DNA from: Antedon mediterranea
Lineage: Eukaryota > Echinodermata > Crinoidea > Comatulida > Antedonidae
DNA length: 64,000 bases
Reading direction: 5' to 3'
NCBI RefSeq assembly: GCF_964355755.1
Contig: NC_092673.1
Coordinates: forward strand, 15,813,001 to 15,877,000
The notes beneath the pieces are model-generated. The model saw nothing but the letters and a program-made list of their open reading frames with translations. It was not told the origin of the DNA and did not search any database. How positions within the stretch are numbered: position 1 is the stretch's first letter; each line of letters opens with the position of its first letter. Below are positions 22,157 through 34,512 of this stretch, in pieces. A program made the translations under genes and the position numbers.

Positions 22157-23929
22157 TGTAACCCAGGCTACAAAAGTAGGCCAGTCAAAGAAGATGAAGG
22201 GTAACCCAGGCCACAAAAGTGTGCCAGTCAAAGAAGATGAAGGGTAACCCAGGCTACAAAAGTGTGCCAGTCAAAGAAGATGAAGGGTAACCCAGGCCAC
22301 AAAAGTGTGCCAGTCTAAGAAGATGAAGGGTAACCCAGGCCACAAAAGTGTGCCAGTCAAAGAAGATGAAGGGTAACCCAGGCCACAAAAGTGTGCCAGT
22401 CTAAGAAGATGAAGGGTAACCCAGGCCACAAAAGTGTGCCAGTCTAAGAAGATGAAGGGTAACCCAGGCCACAAAAGTGTGCCAGTCTAAGAAGATGAAG
22501 GGTAACCCAGGCCACAAAAGTGTGCCAGTCTAAGAAGATGAAGGGTAACCCAGGCCACAAAAGTGTGCCAGTCTAAGAAGATGAAGGGTAACCCAGGCCA
22601 CAAAAGTGTGCCAGTCTAAGAAGATGAAGGGTAACCCAGGCCACAAAAGTGTGCCAGTCAAAGAAGATGAAGGGTAACCCAGGCTACAAAAGTGTGCCAG
22701 TCTAAGAAGATGAAGGGTAACCCAGGCCACAAAAGTGTGCCAGTCCAAGGAAATTGCAACATTTACACATTCCTACTTCCTTACAAACAAACAAAGTACT
22801 GACCAACATACTTTAAGTATGAGCTAATTATTTTAAGCAATAAACTATTAGCTGATCAAACTCCAAATAAGGAAATAGGGCCACCATCATCTACCATTAG
22901 ATAATGGTCCAGGAATGTATTTCGGAACAACAGGGTGGGGCCAAGATATATAAAAAAGACTGCAGAGTTGGGAAAAATCACAACTCAACTCTAAATCTAT
23001 TGAGAGCAGTCAGGTCCTCCCTGATACTTTTTGTACGTTCTGAAAGAAGTTGTATTTACACTTATTCCTTGCTCAACAAATTCAGGTAAGATAACCAACA
23101 TAAACTTATTATTTTGTAGCGTAAGTAACATAGCTAAGTCCTTTAGTTGTACTTGTTAACTACATATAGGATACTACTTTTATGTTTATCATTGCTCGTT
23201 GTCCAGCAATGAATTTATTATCTTAGATACAACTTGATATATTGTAAATATGTACTATATGTTTGACCACCTTATATCGTATTGATTGTATGTTTATATG
23301 TAAGTTAGAGTGTAGTAATAAGACCCTGTCATTATATACTCACTAGGCTATGATTTATTAGCTAATCCTAAATTATCCTTGAATGAAGCCTCCTGTATAG
23401 AGAATTCTGTAGTTATAGGAATTAAATACAAAAAGGCTACCGTAGTACACAACTCAACTCTAAATCTATTGAGAGCAGTCAGGTCCTCCCTGATACTTTT
23501 TGTACGTTCTGAAAGAAGTTGTATTTACACTTATTCCTTGCTCAACAAATTCAGGTTGAGGGAAGATTGCCCAAGTTGGATTCTGTGTGTAAAGTCCACA
23601 GCCAGACGAGGGAATCGGTGGAGTGTATAAGCATCAAACTTCGAACGGGTTTACCACACCAAAAAGGGGACAAGCTCGACCACTGCCAGTTGTCAACAAA
23701 CTTAAGTTTGACTTGTTATCTAAATCTTTAAGCATACTTAATTATAAGTCGCATATTGTATAATTTGTATTACGATTTAGAATAATAACACATCTACTAT
23801 AAGCCAACTATTGTGTACTCTTTTATTTATTATCTATGTGTGTCTAGTGCCGCTGCCCCAATCAACTCGAACCCCGCTCACCTCAACCCTAAGTCGATAA
23901 TATTTTGTGTTGTGTGTAGAGCGGTTACA
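22157..23929 (+). repeat. 3' LTR
   Basis: 1,773 bp, TGTAACC...GGTTACA. It carries 14 monomers of the 43-bp minisatellite (22157-22746) against about 37 in the 5' LTR. The same TATA box and 107-bp duplication are present; here the two duplication copies are identical. Otherwise nearly identical to the 5' LTR. Confidence 0.95.
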
Positions 23930-26900
23930 CTTAGAAAAGTGTATCACTTGATAATGCACTATTAATCGCTGTAAAAACAGATAACATAGACAGATAAGTA
24001 TACTACCATTACTCAAAGTGCCCTTTCACTCGCAATAAACTCAATAAAATAAGAATATCAAAAATAAAAAAATCAATTGAAAGGAAATATCGTTGCCATT
24101 ATTAAAGATAAATTCTAACCCGAGAAGTACATTCCACCGTAGGAAATACAATAATAGTGTTCGGTTGAGAAAAGAACAAATATTAGTTTATCTAGGTAAG
24201 TATGCACAAAATAAATTTATTAATTTAATTTAGCACTTAAATTTACCAATTATCAATGTTTGCATTCAGTGCGTGCAGTAGCGTCTACCAGTAAAAACGC
24301 AAAGATAATAAACGCTGATCATAGGTGAATGGTGTTGTTTGTTCATAAGAAATTCTTATTTGTTTGATATTAATTAAAATAGTAACAAATTACTAAATCA
24401 ATAGTCAAAACTAGTGAGAGAGATAATGCACCTGTTTGCTATGTTGAAATTGAGTAGAATAAGTATTAAAACTAGAAGGGTACTCCAAGAGTGCAACCTC
24501 TGTCTAAAGTATAATTCCCCTATATAGGCCTATTCCTCTGACATTATTGTTTTTGTCTTAGTGCTGAGCGTGATTAGGGTAATTGTACTAAACCTTGTGA
24601 ATGTGAGTTTGGTATAATGGTAATCTATACAGCCTTTCAATTTTTATTATTAATAATATTTTATATTTAATTTTATTTATTAAGACTGCTCAGTATCAGA
24701 TCGCCCACTTTTGAAAATTGCATCCTAGTTTTTAACCTTAGCAGGTCTGAAAATAATAATAAAAAGTGGTCCAGAATTGGAATCCTGGTTCAGATTTCAC
24801 CCAAAATGTAATGAAGTAATATTCCTGATAACATATCTATCTGTGATTTCAATTTAGTAAAGATTTGACAATAACTTTTAGAGTAATCCTGCCATGTTTG
24901 CACAAATGTTGTTGTTCGCACATTTGATGACAAAATGTTTGCACAAATGTGTTTATTTGCAAAAATGTGATTTTTGCACATTTTTTACGGCTCAACAAGG
25001 GAAGAGTTGAACGTGCAAAAACAACAAGAAAAGACGGATGGTGAAAAAGAGGGAACAGAGTTGGAATAGAAATGATGTAACTAAGCCAACCCTGTGGCCA
25101 GTAACCGAGTGCGGCCTTATTTTCCAAAGGACCAAAAGAGGATAGACATAGACAGATAAGAGATTACTGTTGTACTGTATATAAAAATATCCAACGTAAT
25201 TGCATATCGGACCGAAGTGGAAATAAGAAAACGAAATTGATTTTTGATATTTATAAATGTACAGCATTGGTTGATCTTCATTTATAAATAAAGAAACTTA
25301 AATCTCAAAAGCAAATCTATATTCTACATGACCGCCTGGTTGGCCTATACCGTACTTCTTATCCGCCCTTAAAACCATCTAGTTCCTTTCACTCTTGGTG
25401 AAATTATAAATTATATTTCAAGTTTAGAAAGATTGAGGTTAAATGCACTGATGATAGGAACATGTTAGTAAGTAAAATACAGCTGAATTATTCAAAACCC
25501 ATCATGTGGGGCCTACTTTTCAGTGATTTTCTAATTACAACTCGAAAACTACTAAATAATACTAAAACCCGGTTCCAAACTTAATTGAAAAAGATCTTTC
25601 GTATTGATTGCTGCACTTAGCAGAGATGTTGGGATACGAGAATGAAGCAAGAGATAAATGGAATTAATAAACATTATTTCTATAGTCAAAGGGACAAGGA
25701 CATGGATGTGTATGTATCTAAATTTAGAACTGCATGGGAGTCAGAACAACATGGATTTATACCTGATGACATATGTTTATAAAATGAGTTTAATATTATA
25801 TTCTTAAAATGATTGTAATGCATCTCTTTCTATGGAAATTGAATGTTATTGTAAACGATTTATTTACCTTGATGAAATAAAAGGGAACTTAACGAAATAA
25901 ATAACTTTAAACGTCATTCGTAAATGTGATTTAACAGCAACTCACGTCTTACTTAAAATTAAATTTTATCCGTGAAATGCTACCAGAGACTCGGGTTTCC
26001 CGAAGCATGAATGAGAACCTTTCGTGTAAAACACTCATTAGAGGTTTTTATTTATTTATTTAAAAGATAAGCTGATCATTAGGGACCCTCAATCAATGCA
26101 AAGAGTAAATACAAAATAAACTATAAAAATACAAAATTAATAAATATATAAAAAAATAAATATAATAAATATAAATATACGATGAGTGAAAGAAGCGGCC
26201 ACACCCTTTAGTTCTATTGATTTAGACTGTAAGTAATGACATTCTTGTCAACACTTGACAACTAAAGAGGGAGTTTACTCTTGTGAACTTAGCTTTATTT
26301 TGAAGTATGCTTCTTGAATAATAACTTTCTGTTTTATTTAAATTGTTTAGGATGATCTGTTACAATTGTGAATATATTAACCAGCATCGTGGTAATACGA
26401 CCCGGGAATACGACGAGGTAACGACAGGACTGAAAGACAAATGAAGAATTGTAATTCCTGCAAGCTATTCAACTCAATATGTACTATAACTCGCTAATAT
26501 TGAACTTTTAAAGTGTATACTTTGGATTGATTACTTATGAATTAGCATTAAAAGATTGATAACTTGATATGTGTAATAAAAGTTTAGACAAAATGATATT
26601 TGATGGTGACTAAGTGCAATTATGATTAGTATAATATGCCAATCTCGGGCCGGCTCAATCGACACCCCCCACCCCCCAACCTCCCTCCCTCCCTCCCTAT
26701 GCAAGAATTACTTCTAACAAATTATTACTACTATTTTTACCATCTGTTTTGTTTGTGTTTTTTTTTTTATGGAAAAGGACTCTGTATTTGTTAGATACAA
26801 AACAAATGTATCGCCGTCACGGCTAGCATTATTATTTGTATATGTTACCAGCACATAATTATACGGTTAGTTAAATGGTCCGTTGCAGGAAATGTGTTTT

Positions 26901-28450
26901 CAATTCCAATTATAGTGTAGCTTTTATATTAAATATGTACTGTATATCAGGATTAAAATTTCCTTTAGGTAATAAATAAAGTGTTATCAATTTAATTGAT
27001 AGGCGAGACGCGTTCCGTCATCAACATTGATTTAGAATTTCAATCATGGATCAGATGTATTTCATATCAAATTATTTTATGAAGCATACGATTATTGAGA
27101 GAGAAAAACGGTACTTTAACCGAGCGTGATGATGGATCACCATAGAACTTGTATCCAATGTGTGACGACGATAGTGAATGACGTCACAAAGTTGATGGAG
27201 TACTGTGGAATACCCATCTTTTTCTAGTAAGTAATCGTTGGACGCAAAGGACATCAGCGCAACGCAAGTAATTCAACCAATCACAGGCGATGGATTATTT
27301 GGGCTTTGTTATTAGCTTTACCATATTTTGACAACGTATTAGGATTACATTGCGAGATTTACGATATCGCCGCGCGCGCTCGCCGTGCAGCCGTCGCAAT
27401 AAATTGATGTGACGTCAAGTGTGCTTAGCAAAATTTACCTAACGTTTTCACTGTTGTTAAGAGATAGGTACCTGTCATTTCAATTGATGTTGTTTGAAGA
27501 AACACTTCAATATCCATAGGCAAAAGAAACAATGACAATATTAAACATTAAGATTTGTTACGATTTATTTAAAAAGTGTGTTTACTAAAAATTGTACTTG
27601 TCTATTGACCCCCGAGGTAGCTAGAACTATGACGTATGATATTTATATCAAATTGCACCGGTAACTAGAGAAATTCCATTTCTCTCTTTGTGGTGACACT
27701 TGCACTTGAATGAAAGCAATAGATTACGTAATGAGGTGTATGTGATTGTAGTCTATTTTTGAAAGACAGCCACCTGCTGCAGCTGCAATCAAAATAAAAT
27801 TAGAAACATTAAACATGTCTCCTTTCTGTCTATATAGAATTATATTTATACAAAAAAAATATTATTTCATTGTATACATTATTTTGTAGTCTATAATAAT
27901 TTGTAATTTTTCCATTGAAAATCTCTAAGGTCTCTTGTGACTTGAGAAAACATTATTTACGGCACCAATGCATCTTATCTTATGCGTTATTGATGTCATG
28001 GGTAATTAAAGTTTTATGACAATTACAATCTTTTGATACTAGATCAGCGTTTCATAAGCGTTTTTGGTTTATATTTCTTTAAAACGTGTTAAACCAATAA
28101 GAGAGGTCAGGGGTCAATGAGTTATAACAAGATTCAAGACAAGAAGGAGCGAAACCAATTTGTGAGAAAGTTTGCAGTACCAGGTAGATATACATTTCTA
28201 TTTAATTTAATGTCAGTTCTGAGTATATAGATTAGTTGCATATTTATACTTATATTAGCAGAAATTAGTTAAAGAATGTACTTATATTCTTATAAATGAC
28301 CCCACTATCACACTAACGTAAACGAGCGTTTCTTAAACGCCATTAATTACGTAACGCATCATTTAAATATAAGGTTGAGGTATGTGACGTATGTAAATAT
28401 AAATGACGTAACAAGGATACGGGGGGGGGGGATCTTTTATTACACTATTC
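23930..28450. other. non-coding interval with repeat fragments
   Basis: A degenerate 56-bp satellite unit follows the 3' LTR (ACATAGACAGATAAGTAT near 23985). Near 24896-24985 a TTTGCACAAATG motif is repeated. At 26673-26700 there is a C-rich tract ending in four CCCT units. At 27236-27308 a fragment of MITE family A is visible (GCGCAACGCAAGTAATTCAA). Frames at 24790-25267 on the minus strand have no support. No gene seen. Confidence 0.45.
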
Positions 28451-28454
28451 CTAA

Positions 28455-28593
28455 GCTCTGTCTACACTAAAAAAAAACGTGATGTGCTCAAATATGGTAG
28501 TGATATGACACCATCATATATATCAGTATGTCGTCAATATATAGGAACATCACATTGTTTTTGTCATATCAAATTTGAGAGTGCAGACAGAGC
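28455..28593. mobile_element. MITE family B
   Basis: 139 bp from GCTCTGTCTACACTA to GTGCAGACAGAGC. Flanks are CTAA on the left and TTTA on the right, each one change from TTAA. Internal AATATGGTAGTGATATGACA matches the other copies. Non-coding. Confidence 0.82.
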
Positions 28594-28594
28594 T

Positions 28595-29270
28595 TTAAAG
28601 AAAATTTAAAGTTCATGATTGTTTTATTCATACTTTTTTTTTATCTGTAATGTTTAATAAAGGCAATGCATTTACAAATGTTATATACAGTGACATTTTA
28701 TGCAAATTTTGAACGGAATCCTAAACATAAATTGAACCGACCTATTAATGTCAATGTTTGAAAAGATAAATGAAGAATTTATTAATTATTGGTTGATGTT
28801 CTTTCAATATTCTTTACATTACACAAAACCAGGTCATGTGTAAATGGATCAAATAATTATCTCGTGGGTATAAACCAAATATTTAGACACTACGGTATAA
28901 AATATAGTAGTTTTGTCAGACTTGATAATCTCACATACTAGAAGTTCAGTATGATTCAATATTTTAATCTCGGTCATTGTATCTAATCTATATCGTGATT
29001 GATTGATTAATGTATTCAATTCAAACAGATTTAATATCGGACTAATGGAATAAGAAAACGACTGTTGGAATTTGTTTTAATGTGTTTTATGCAGACGTTT
29101 AAAGTTCTAAAGAGGTGCGTAATGTTGAAAGCCAAATTGTGTTTTTTTTTCCATTTTACTTTGTTCCGGTTACGTCACATCATTTTACATTAAACGAATG
29201 ATTTATAAAGTAGTAGAAAATAAGAAATGATGACTGTATTGTTTGAAATACGCATACTCTGAAGTTTGGT
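28595..29270. other. non-coding interval
   Basis: AT-rich DNA with no supportable frame, RNA gene or repeat. Confidence 0.4.
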
Positions 29271-29274
29271 TTAA

Positions 29275-29400
29275 ACTTGAACGCAACGCGATAATGAGAC
29301 GTAAGCGCATCGCGGTGGAACAGATCATGCAAACTATGGCTTGTGATTGGTCATCAACTCACTTGCGTTGTGCCTCTCACATTGGGGCCGGGGATCAAGC
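29275..29400. mobile_element. MITE family A, diverged copy
   Basis: 126 bp from ACTTGAACGCAACGCG to GGGGATCAAGC, containing GGCTTGTGATTGGTCATCAA. It is flanked on both sides by intact TTAA (29271-29274 and 29401-29404), which fixes its ends despite divergence. Confidence 0.75.
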
Positions 29401-29404
29401 TTAA

Positions 29405-30218
29405 TGTTTTAGAGCTTTTAATGAGTGAAATTTCGATAAATAGGTTTATTTTATTTATTTATTAAATATTCCCATGTATTTCTTTAGTCAAACACTGATC
29501 TTCCAGAGGGCCCAGTTTTGATGAGTGGCTGTATGTGACGGGGGATGTGTGTGTACTAGTACACCGGGGGAGTAACCCCTTACATAAGATGTGCTAGTTT
29601 CTTTAAACGCTGCTGAAGATGTTGAAGAATTACATACATTTATATTTGAATTCAACTGAATATCACAAGCTATTAATAAGTTCAAGTTGATCAGTTATAA
29701 ATATTTAGCTGGCATTATCTTTTTATTATATCAAGGATATTGAAATGTGTACCTAATGGCCTAGTTTGAATTTATAGACAAGTCAGCTGATTCGTGTTAA
29801 CATTTCTGTAGCCGCCGATAATGCTTGTTTTACAGTACCTTCAGGGAACAGTGGTGGAAATTGACTGTTATAACTGTCATTTATATAGAACCGGCCTTCA
29901 GGCTCTTCATTATTATATACTATAATCGATTATATTACCTCGTTTAACCCTTTTCCTTGCCTGTGACTTGGCGTCGTTAGAACTTGCCATATTCGCAAAG
30001 TAACGCGTTAGTAATAATATTACAGCGATAGCGTCATTGTGCTTGGTTTTACATTAACTTAATTAGAAGAAAAAATTCCTTTGTGACATAATGTATGTAT
30101 TTTTTTGCTGTGGAAGTATTAAAATTATTAGCATTTATAAACACGCATGTAGTTTCCTTATTTAATAAAAATGAGGGTATTGAAATTTTCAATATGAATT
30201 GAAAAATAAAACTAAAGA
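29405..30218. other. non-coding interval
   Basis: One segment, 29836-29925, begins after TTTTACAG and stays open in the plus frame for about 29 codons (YLQGTVVEIDCYNCHLYRTG), but no matching donor or neighbour exon was found. I do not call it a gene. Confidence 0.4.
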
Positions 30219-30222
30219 TTAA

Positions 30223-30536
30223 AGATGTATTTTTCCAGTGAAAAAATATTTTTTGTTTTAATGGTTTTTTTAATATGCCATTTTAATGTCACATAATAGG
30301 TATTATTATTTGACCAAAAATGGATCACAAAAAAAATTATTTACTTGAAAACTATAATCGAAGGCAAAAATTGACTTGAATTCAATAGGTGTTTGGTTGA
30401 ATTTAACCGTTTATTTTGAAAACATCATTTTTTTTCCTATGGAAATGATTAACTTTGTTAAAACGACAAAATGGCCTATTCAAAGTCTGATTTATTAATT
30501 TTCATTTTTTTATCTTTTTTGGGGGACAATACATCT
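30223..30536. mobile_element. MITE family C (AGATGTATTGTCCC termini)
   Basis: 314 bp starting AGATGTATTTTTCC and ending GGGGGACAATACATCT, bounded on both sides by intact TTAA (30219-30222 and 30537-30540). AT-rich and non-coding. A larger copy is at 60780-61310, and a left end alone is visible at 32921. Confidence 0.75.
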
Positions 30537-30563
30537 TTAACTTTGAAAGAGATATTGTCGTTG

Positions 30564-30611
30564 AATATAATGTTGGATATAACATTAAAATGTTATATCC
30601 AACATTATATT
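30564..30611. repeat. 23-bp inverted repeat, 2-bp spacer
   Basis: Arm AATATAATGTTGGATATAAC + ATT (30564-30586) and its exact complement (30589-30611) are separated by AA. It lies 24 bp after the TTAA that ends the family C MITE. It would form a near-perfect cruciform or hairpin. No gene is associated. Confidence 0.9.
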
Positions 30612-30689
30612 AAAATACGTATAAATACGTATAGCCTAGGTAAAACGTTTACATTTAGGTATACAGAGGCTATCATACATAAATGATAA

Positions 30690-33600
30690 AAATTGAGTGG
30701 CGTTTACGAGCATCACCATAAAGTCACGTGGGATTATTTATGTGTCAAGCTACTTGACATTGTTCTTCAGACGTAGGTCATAAATGATGTGTGACATAAT
30801 GATACCATACTATTATCTAGTCTAGATATGAATCGATACTTAAGAAATATCTCATCCTAAACATATTAGCAGTAACACATCGACGAAGAGCGTATGCATT
30901 GAGTATTAATTAATATTTTATTACCCAGTGTCCGTCATAAATAACAAGCAGATGAATTAAACACTGTATGGCATTTAAATGTTTTTGTCACAATGTTGCT
31001 TGGGGGATTTCTCCTGTAATTTCTATATTTGGCGTGTCATATGAAAGTTATCGCGACAGCAATGTGAGCATGCGCAGTTCTGTAAAGTTTGGCTAACTGA
31101 AGAAAATAAGGAGATACAGTAATTACAAAAAAGAAGAGTAGCTAAAACGCCATTAAAAATAAAAAAGTAGACCTAGGTTTACTCTAACGATTATAGTCAT
31201 ACAAATCAATGAATGAAACAAGTTTGATTTTAATAATGTTGTTTAATATTCACAATGCACCAAACTCTTACATTAGGCCTATTTGCTGAACTAAAATAGC
31301 ACTGTATAACCGTCAGTTTACATATTTATATGGGAATATATCAGCTGTGACAGACATTAACAATAAACAATAAAACGTTTATTTCGCCCATTTTAAATTG
31401 AACCCAAAAAGTACATATTATAAATATATTATATTTACAGATACAATTAGGTCAGACTTTATCTGGCTATGATCGCCGATGCGTTATAGTTATGTTAATT
31501 AATAAGCATACAAGCTGTAAAGTGTTGTAGTGTATGTTAACATTACTTATGAATTGTTATGTCTATATACATAATGCATTTCATAAATATCAATACCAAA
31601 CAATTACACTTACTCTTCTCTTCAATTACTGATAGTAGTCATAGTTCATAACACATTTGATTATTTTAGTAGATTTGCTGATACAGAAGAAGAATTGACA
31701 ATTACGTCAAAAAAGTAACATCTGTAACGTTACTTTCACATATATCTTTTAGAGAAGTTTTGTTTTACAATTTATAAATTAATGCCGATTAACCATGCTC
31801 AAATGTGTACCCCGAGTTTTTTCTTAAGGTTAATCCACCCAAATAAGAATATGTTTTTATGTTTCCCCTCTCAACAGCCCGTCCGCTTTGGGTTTTGGAA
31901 ATGGTCATAAGAAATAACAAATTCTATATTTTGTTACTGCTTACGGTTACCGCTCGTCTGAGCAAGGCAATCTAACAACAGGGCAGTGAGCCTTGTCAAA
32001 ATACGAACTCGTTACAGTCATTTGATCTTAATGTCTGGCTCCGACAAATACTAACAGTAATGTACTGTACATATTATTCCACGGTGCGCAGTATCAGTAA
32101 GGGGTGTGGAACTGATCGTGTCGCAGCCACAAATAAACCCTTTGGTCTCCGGAGATCAGCATCCTGTTGTTAAATTGCCTTGGTCTGACTAAGGCTGTTC
32201 TGCCGAACCGTACAGTTGTCAAATGCGTCGCTCTGGATTGCCAAATGCGTTGTTCCTGTGTTGAACAGGTTAAACACCGCACAATATCAACAAAAGATCA
32301 TTATTAATTCGATGCGTGTGATGTCTGATTAAAACATACCTAACCGTTATTATTCATCATCGCGTGTTATGTTCGCTTGATCTGTCAGTAATAAAACAAG
32401 TATTACAATATTATATTAATATTCTCATATAGTTCTCAATAGTGAAAATATTTTATTCCATCCTTCGGTGGCTAATTACTTTTTATGCAATCGCTTGAAT
32501 AGCCTGCCTCTCTGAATATTTGAATTTATAATGTTTATACATAGACTTTTGTACACAAATACATTACAATTTCTTATTTATACATAAATATACTCTATTG
32601 TTATAGACAGCTATAGTTATTAATAAACGGTTTATGTATATCGTTATTCATTCAAAAACTTTATGGTTTTGAAATGATCATACATAATACATCAATATGC
32701 ACAAACTAAACATACATTATACAGCCTTGTTATTACATACACGTTTTACACGTTGAGGCCCACACGTCGCGTGCGTTGAAACGACGTTGAAATGGTACGA
32801 CCAAATACATGATGTCGAAACGCTTGCCTTATATATACATATGAAAAATATATAATGTTATAAGTCATATTATTAATATCATAATTTACTTAATAAACTA
32901 CATTATGCTAATACTTTTAAAGATGTATTGTTCGCCAAAAAAATGAAAAATGAAGATAAATAAAATAAGAATTGTATAGTTAATAATTACTTCCTTTAAA
33001 AAAAAATAAAAATATAATTTCATTTAAAAAAGAAAAATTTACTTTAAATTAAGGTATAAATTATTTTTTTCAGCTAGTAATTCATTTTTTAAAGTGAATT
33101 ATGTTTCATTAAAATGGCATATTATAAAAACATATTTTGTGGACAATATAGCTCCATGTATACCAATTCTGTATGTACTTAATATTAACATGAAAAACAA
33201 GAATAGCAGCACTGCTCCTTGAATAATTATCTGTTAATAGCATTGAATTAGTAGTAAATATTAATTATTAAATTGAATAATTATTAATATCCAAAACAAA
33301 CGACTTTACAAAGTGAATGGATCTTAATTGAGATTTCGACGGGATGCTAAATAAATAAAAAATAAATAAATAAATAAATCCGTCAGAAAAATGCTACTTT
33401 TGGAAAAGAAAACTCCTTTTTTCGGATATAGATATATAATTATTATAAATATAGATTTATTGTTTAACATTTGTGACTAGATCACTTTTGAAAACTGGCC
33501 AAAGCACAAGGTGAATTTATTTCTTTTTATTTTACGTTTGATTGATAATACAAACACGTACAAATCACTACAATTAATACTTCAAAGTTCAATACAGCAC

Positions 33601-33980
33601 ATTATAAATATCCACCAATCACCAATCACCAATCACACACAATGATAGTAATTAGTCTCTTATACTCAAGAAAGTTCTTTGATTTAAAATACACACAGAC
33701 ACATAAATTGCTTTTCAACTTATACACAACTCGATGCAATAAATACTTATTGCATAAACACATTGTCCATGTGATAACCCCACTCCTATTTAGAATACGT
33801 TTACACATAAAACAAATCCTTATTTATATAATAAATATAAGCTTAATTTAAACCGACGCCAACTCAAAGAACATAGACGATATATCTCACGCGAGTTATA
33901 AACATACCGAGCGGCGATTGATTTACATCGTCGGTAACTTGTGGTTTCTGGAATATTATTTCTTGATAATGTTAGTTACA
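30690..33980. other. non-coding interval
   Basis: No gene supported. A somewhat GC-richer patch lies at 31880-32330, open on the minus strand at 32094-32282 but without a known motif. A left end of MITE family C is at 32921 (TTAA then AGATGTATTG) with no partner end found. (AAAT)n-like tracts occur near 33350-33380. Confidence 0.4.
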
Positions 33981-33983
33981 GGA

Positions 33984-34330
33984 ATTATGGATAAAGACCA
34001 AGATATGTTTGATGATAATGATGAATACGACGATGGCACTTAATAATGACGATTCCGTTTTTGCAATTATGGTAACGTTATTAATTAAGATGATGGTAAT
34101 AAACGTATGATCAACGGTGATTATGACTATGACAATATGATAAATAATTTGATGATAATGATATGGTGATAATGACTATGATGAATGATATGGTGATAAT
34201 AATATGGTGATAATGACTATGATCATAATGATAATGGTGATAATGATAATATGGTGATAATGACTAAGACGATGGTGATAATGAATATAATTCCAATAAT
34301 GTACGATCCGGAAATAATAATGATGATAAT
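33984..34330. repeat. GAT/GATAAT-rich microsatellite region
   Basis: Irregular runs of GATGATAATGA and ATGGTGATAATGA. They grade into the 45-bp repeat that begins near 34510, which is probably derived from the same simple sequence. Confidence 0.8.
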
Positions 34331-34512
34331 AACTTTCTATAATAATAGATTGACAAACACTTTTGGATCAGTGGCAACACACTCATTAGTGATGTTGTCA
34401 ACAAACTTTTTATCATGAAAATTATTATTATGATTGTTGATGATAATTACCAAGAATGTTGTGGATGAAGATTCTTATTAAGAAGATTCTTGTTAAGAAG
34501 TCTCTGTTGATA

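Larger units (their letters stand above)
13127..23929 (+). mobile_element. intact Ty3/gypsy LTR retrotransposon
   Basis: A complete 10.8-kb element: 5' LTR, tRNA-Lys-type primer site, gag, frameshift signal, pol (protease, RT, RNase H, integrase), polypurine tract and 3' LTR. Each LTR begins TGTAACC and ends GGTTACA. Outside the U3 minisatellite the LTRs differ at about five substitutions and one indel in roughly 1.18 kb, so the insertion is recent. The gag and pol frames have no stops or frame breaks apart from the programmed one. There is no envelope frame between pol and the 3' LTR. Flanking 5-mers are ACTAG (left) and CTTAG (right), an imperfect target duplication. The insertion lies in degenerate 56-bp satellite units. 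Confidence 0.95.
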
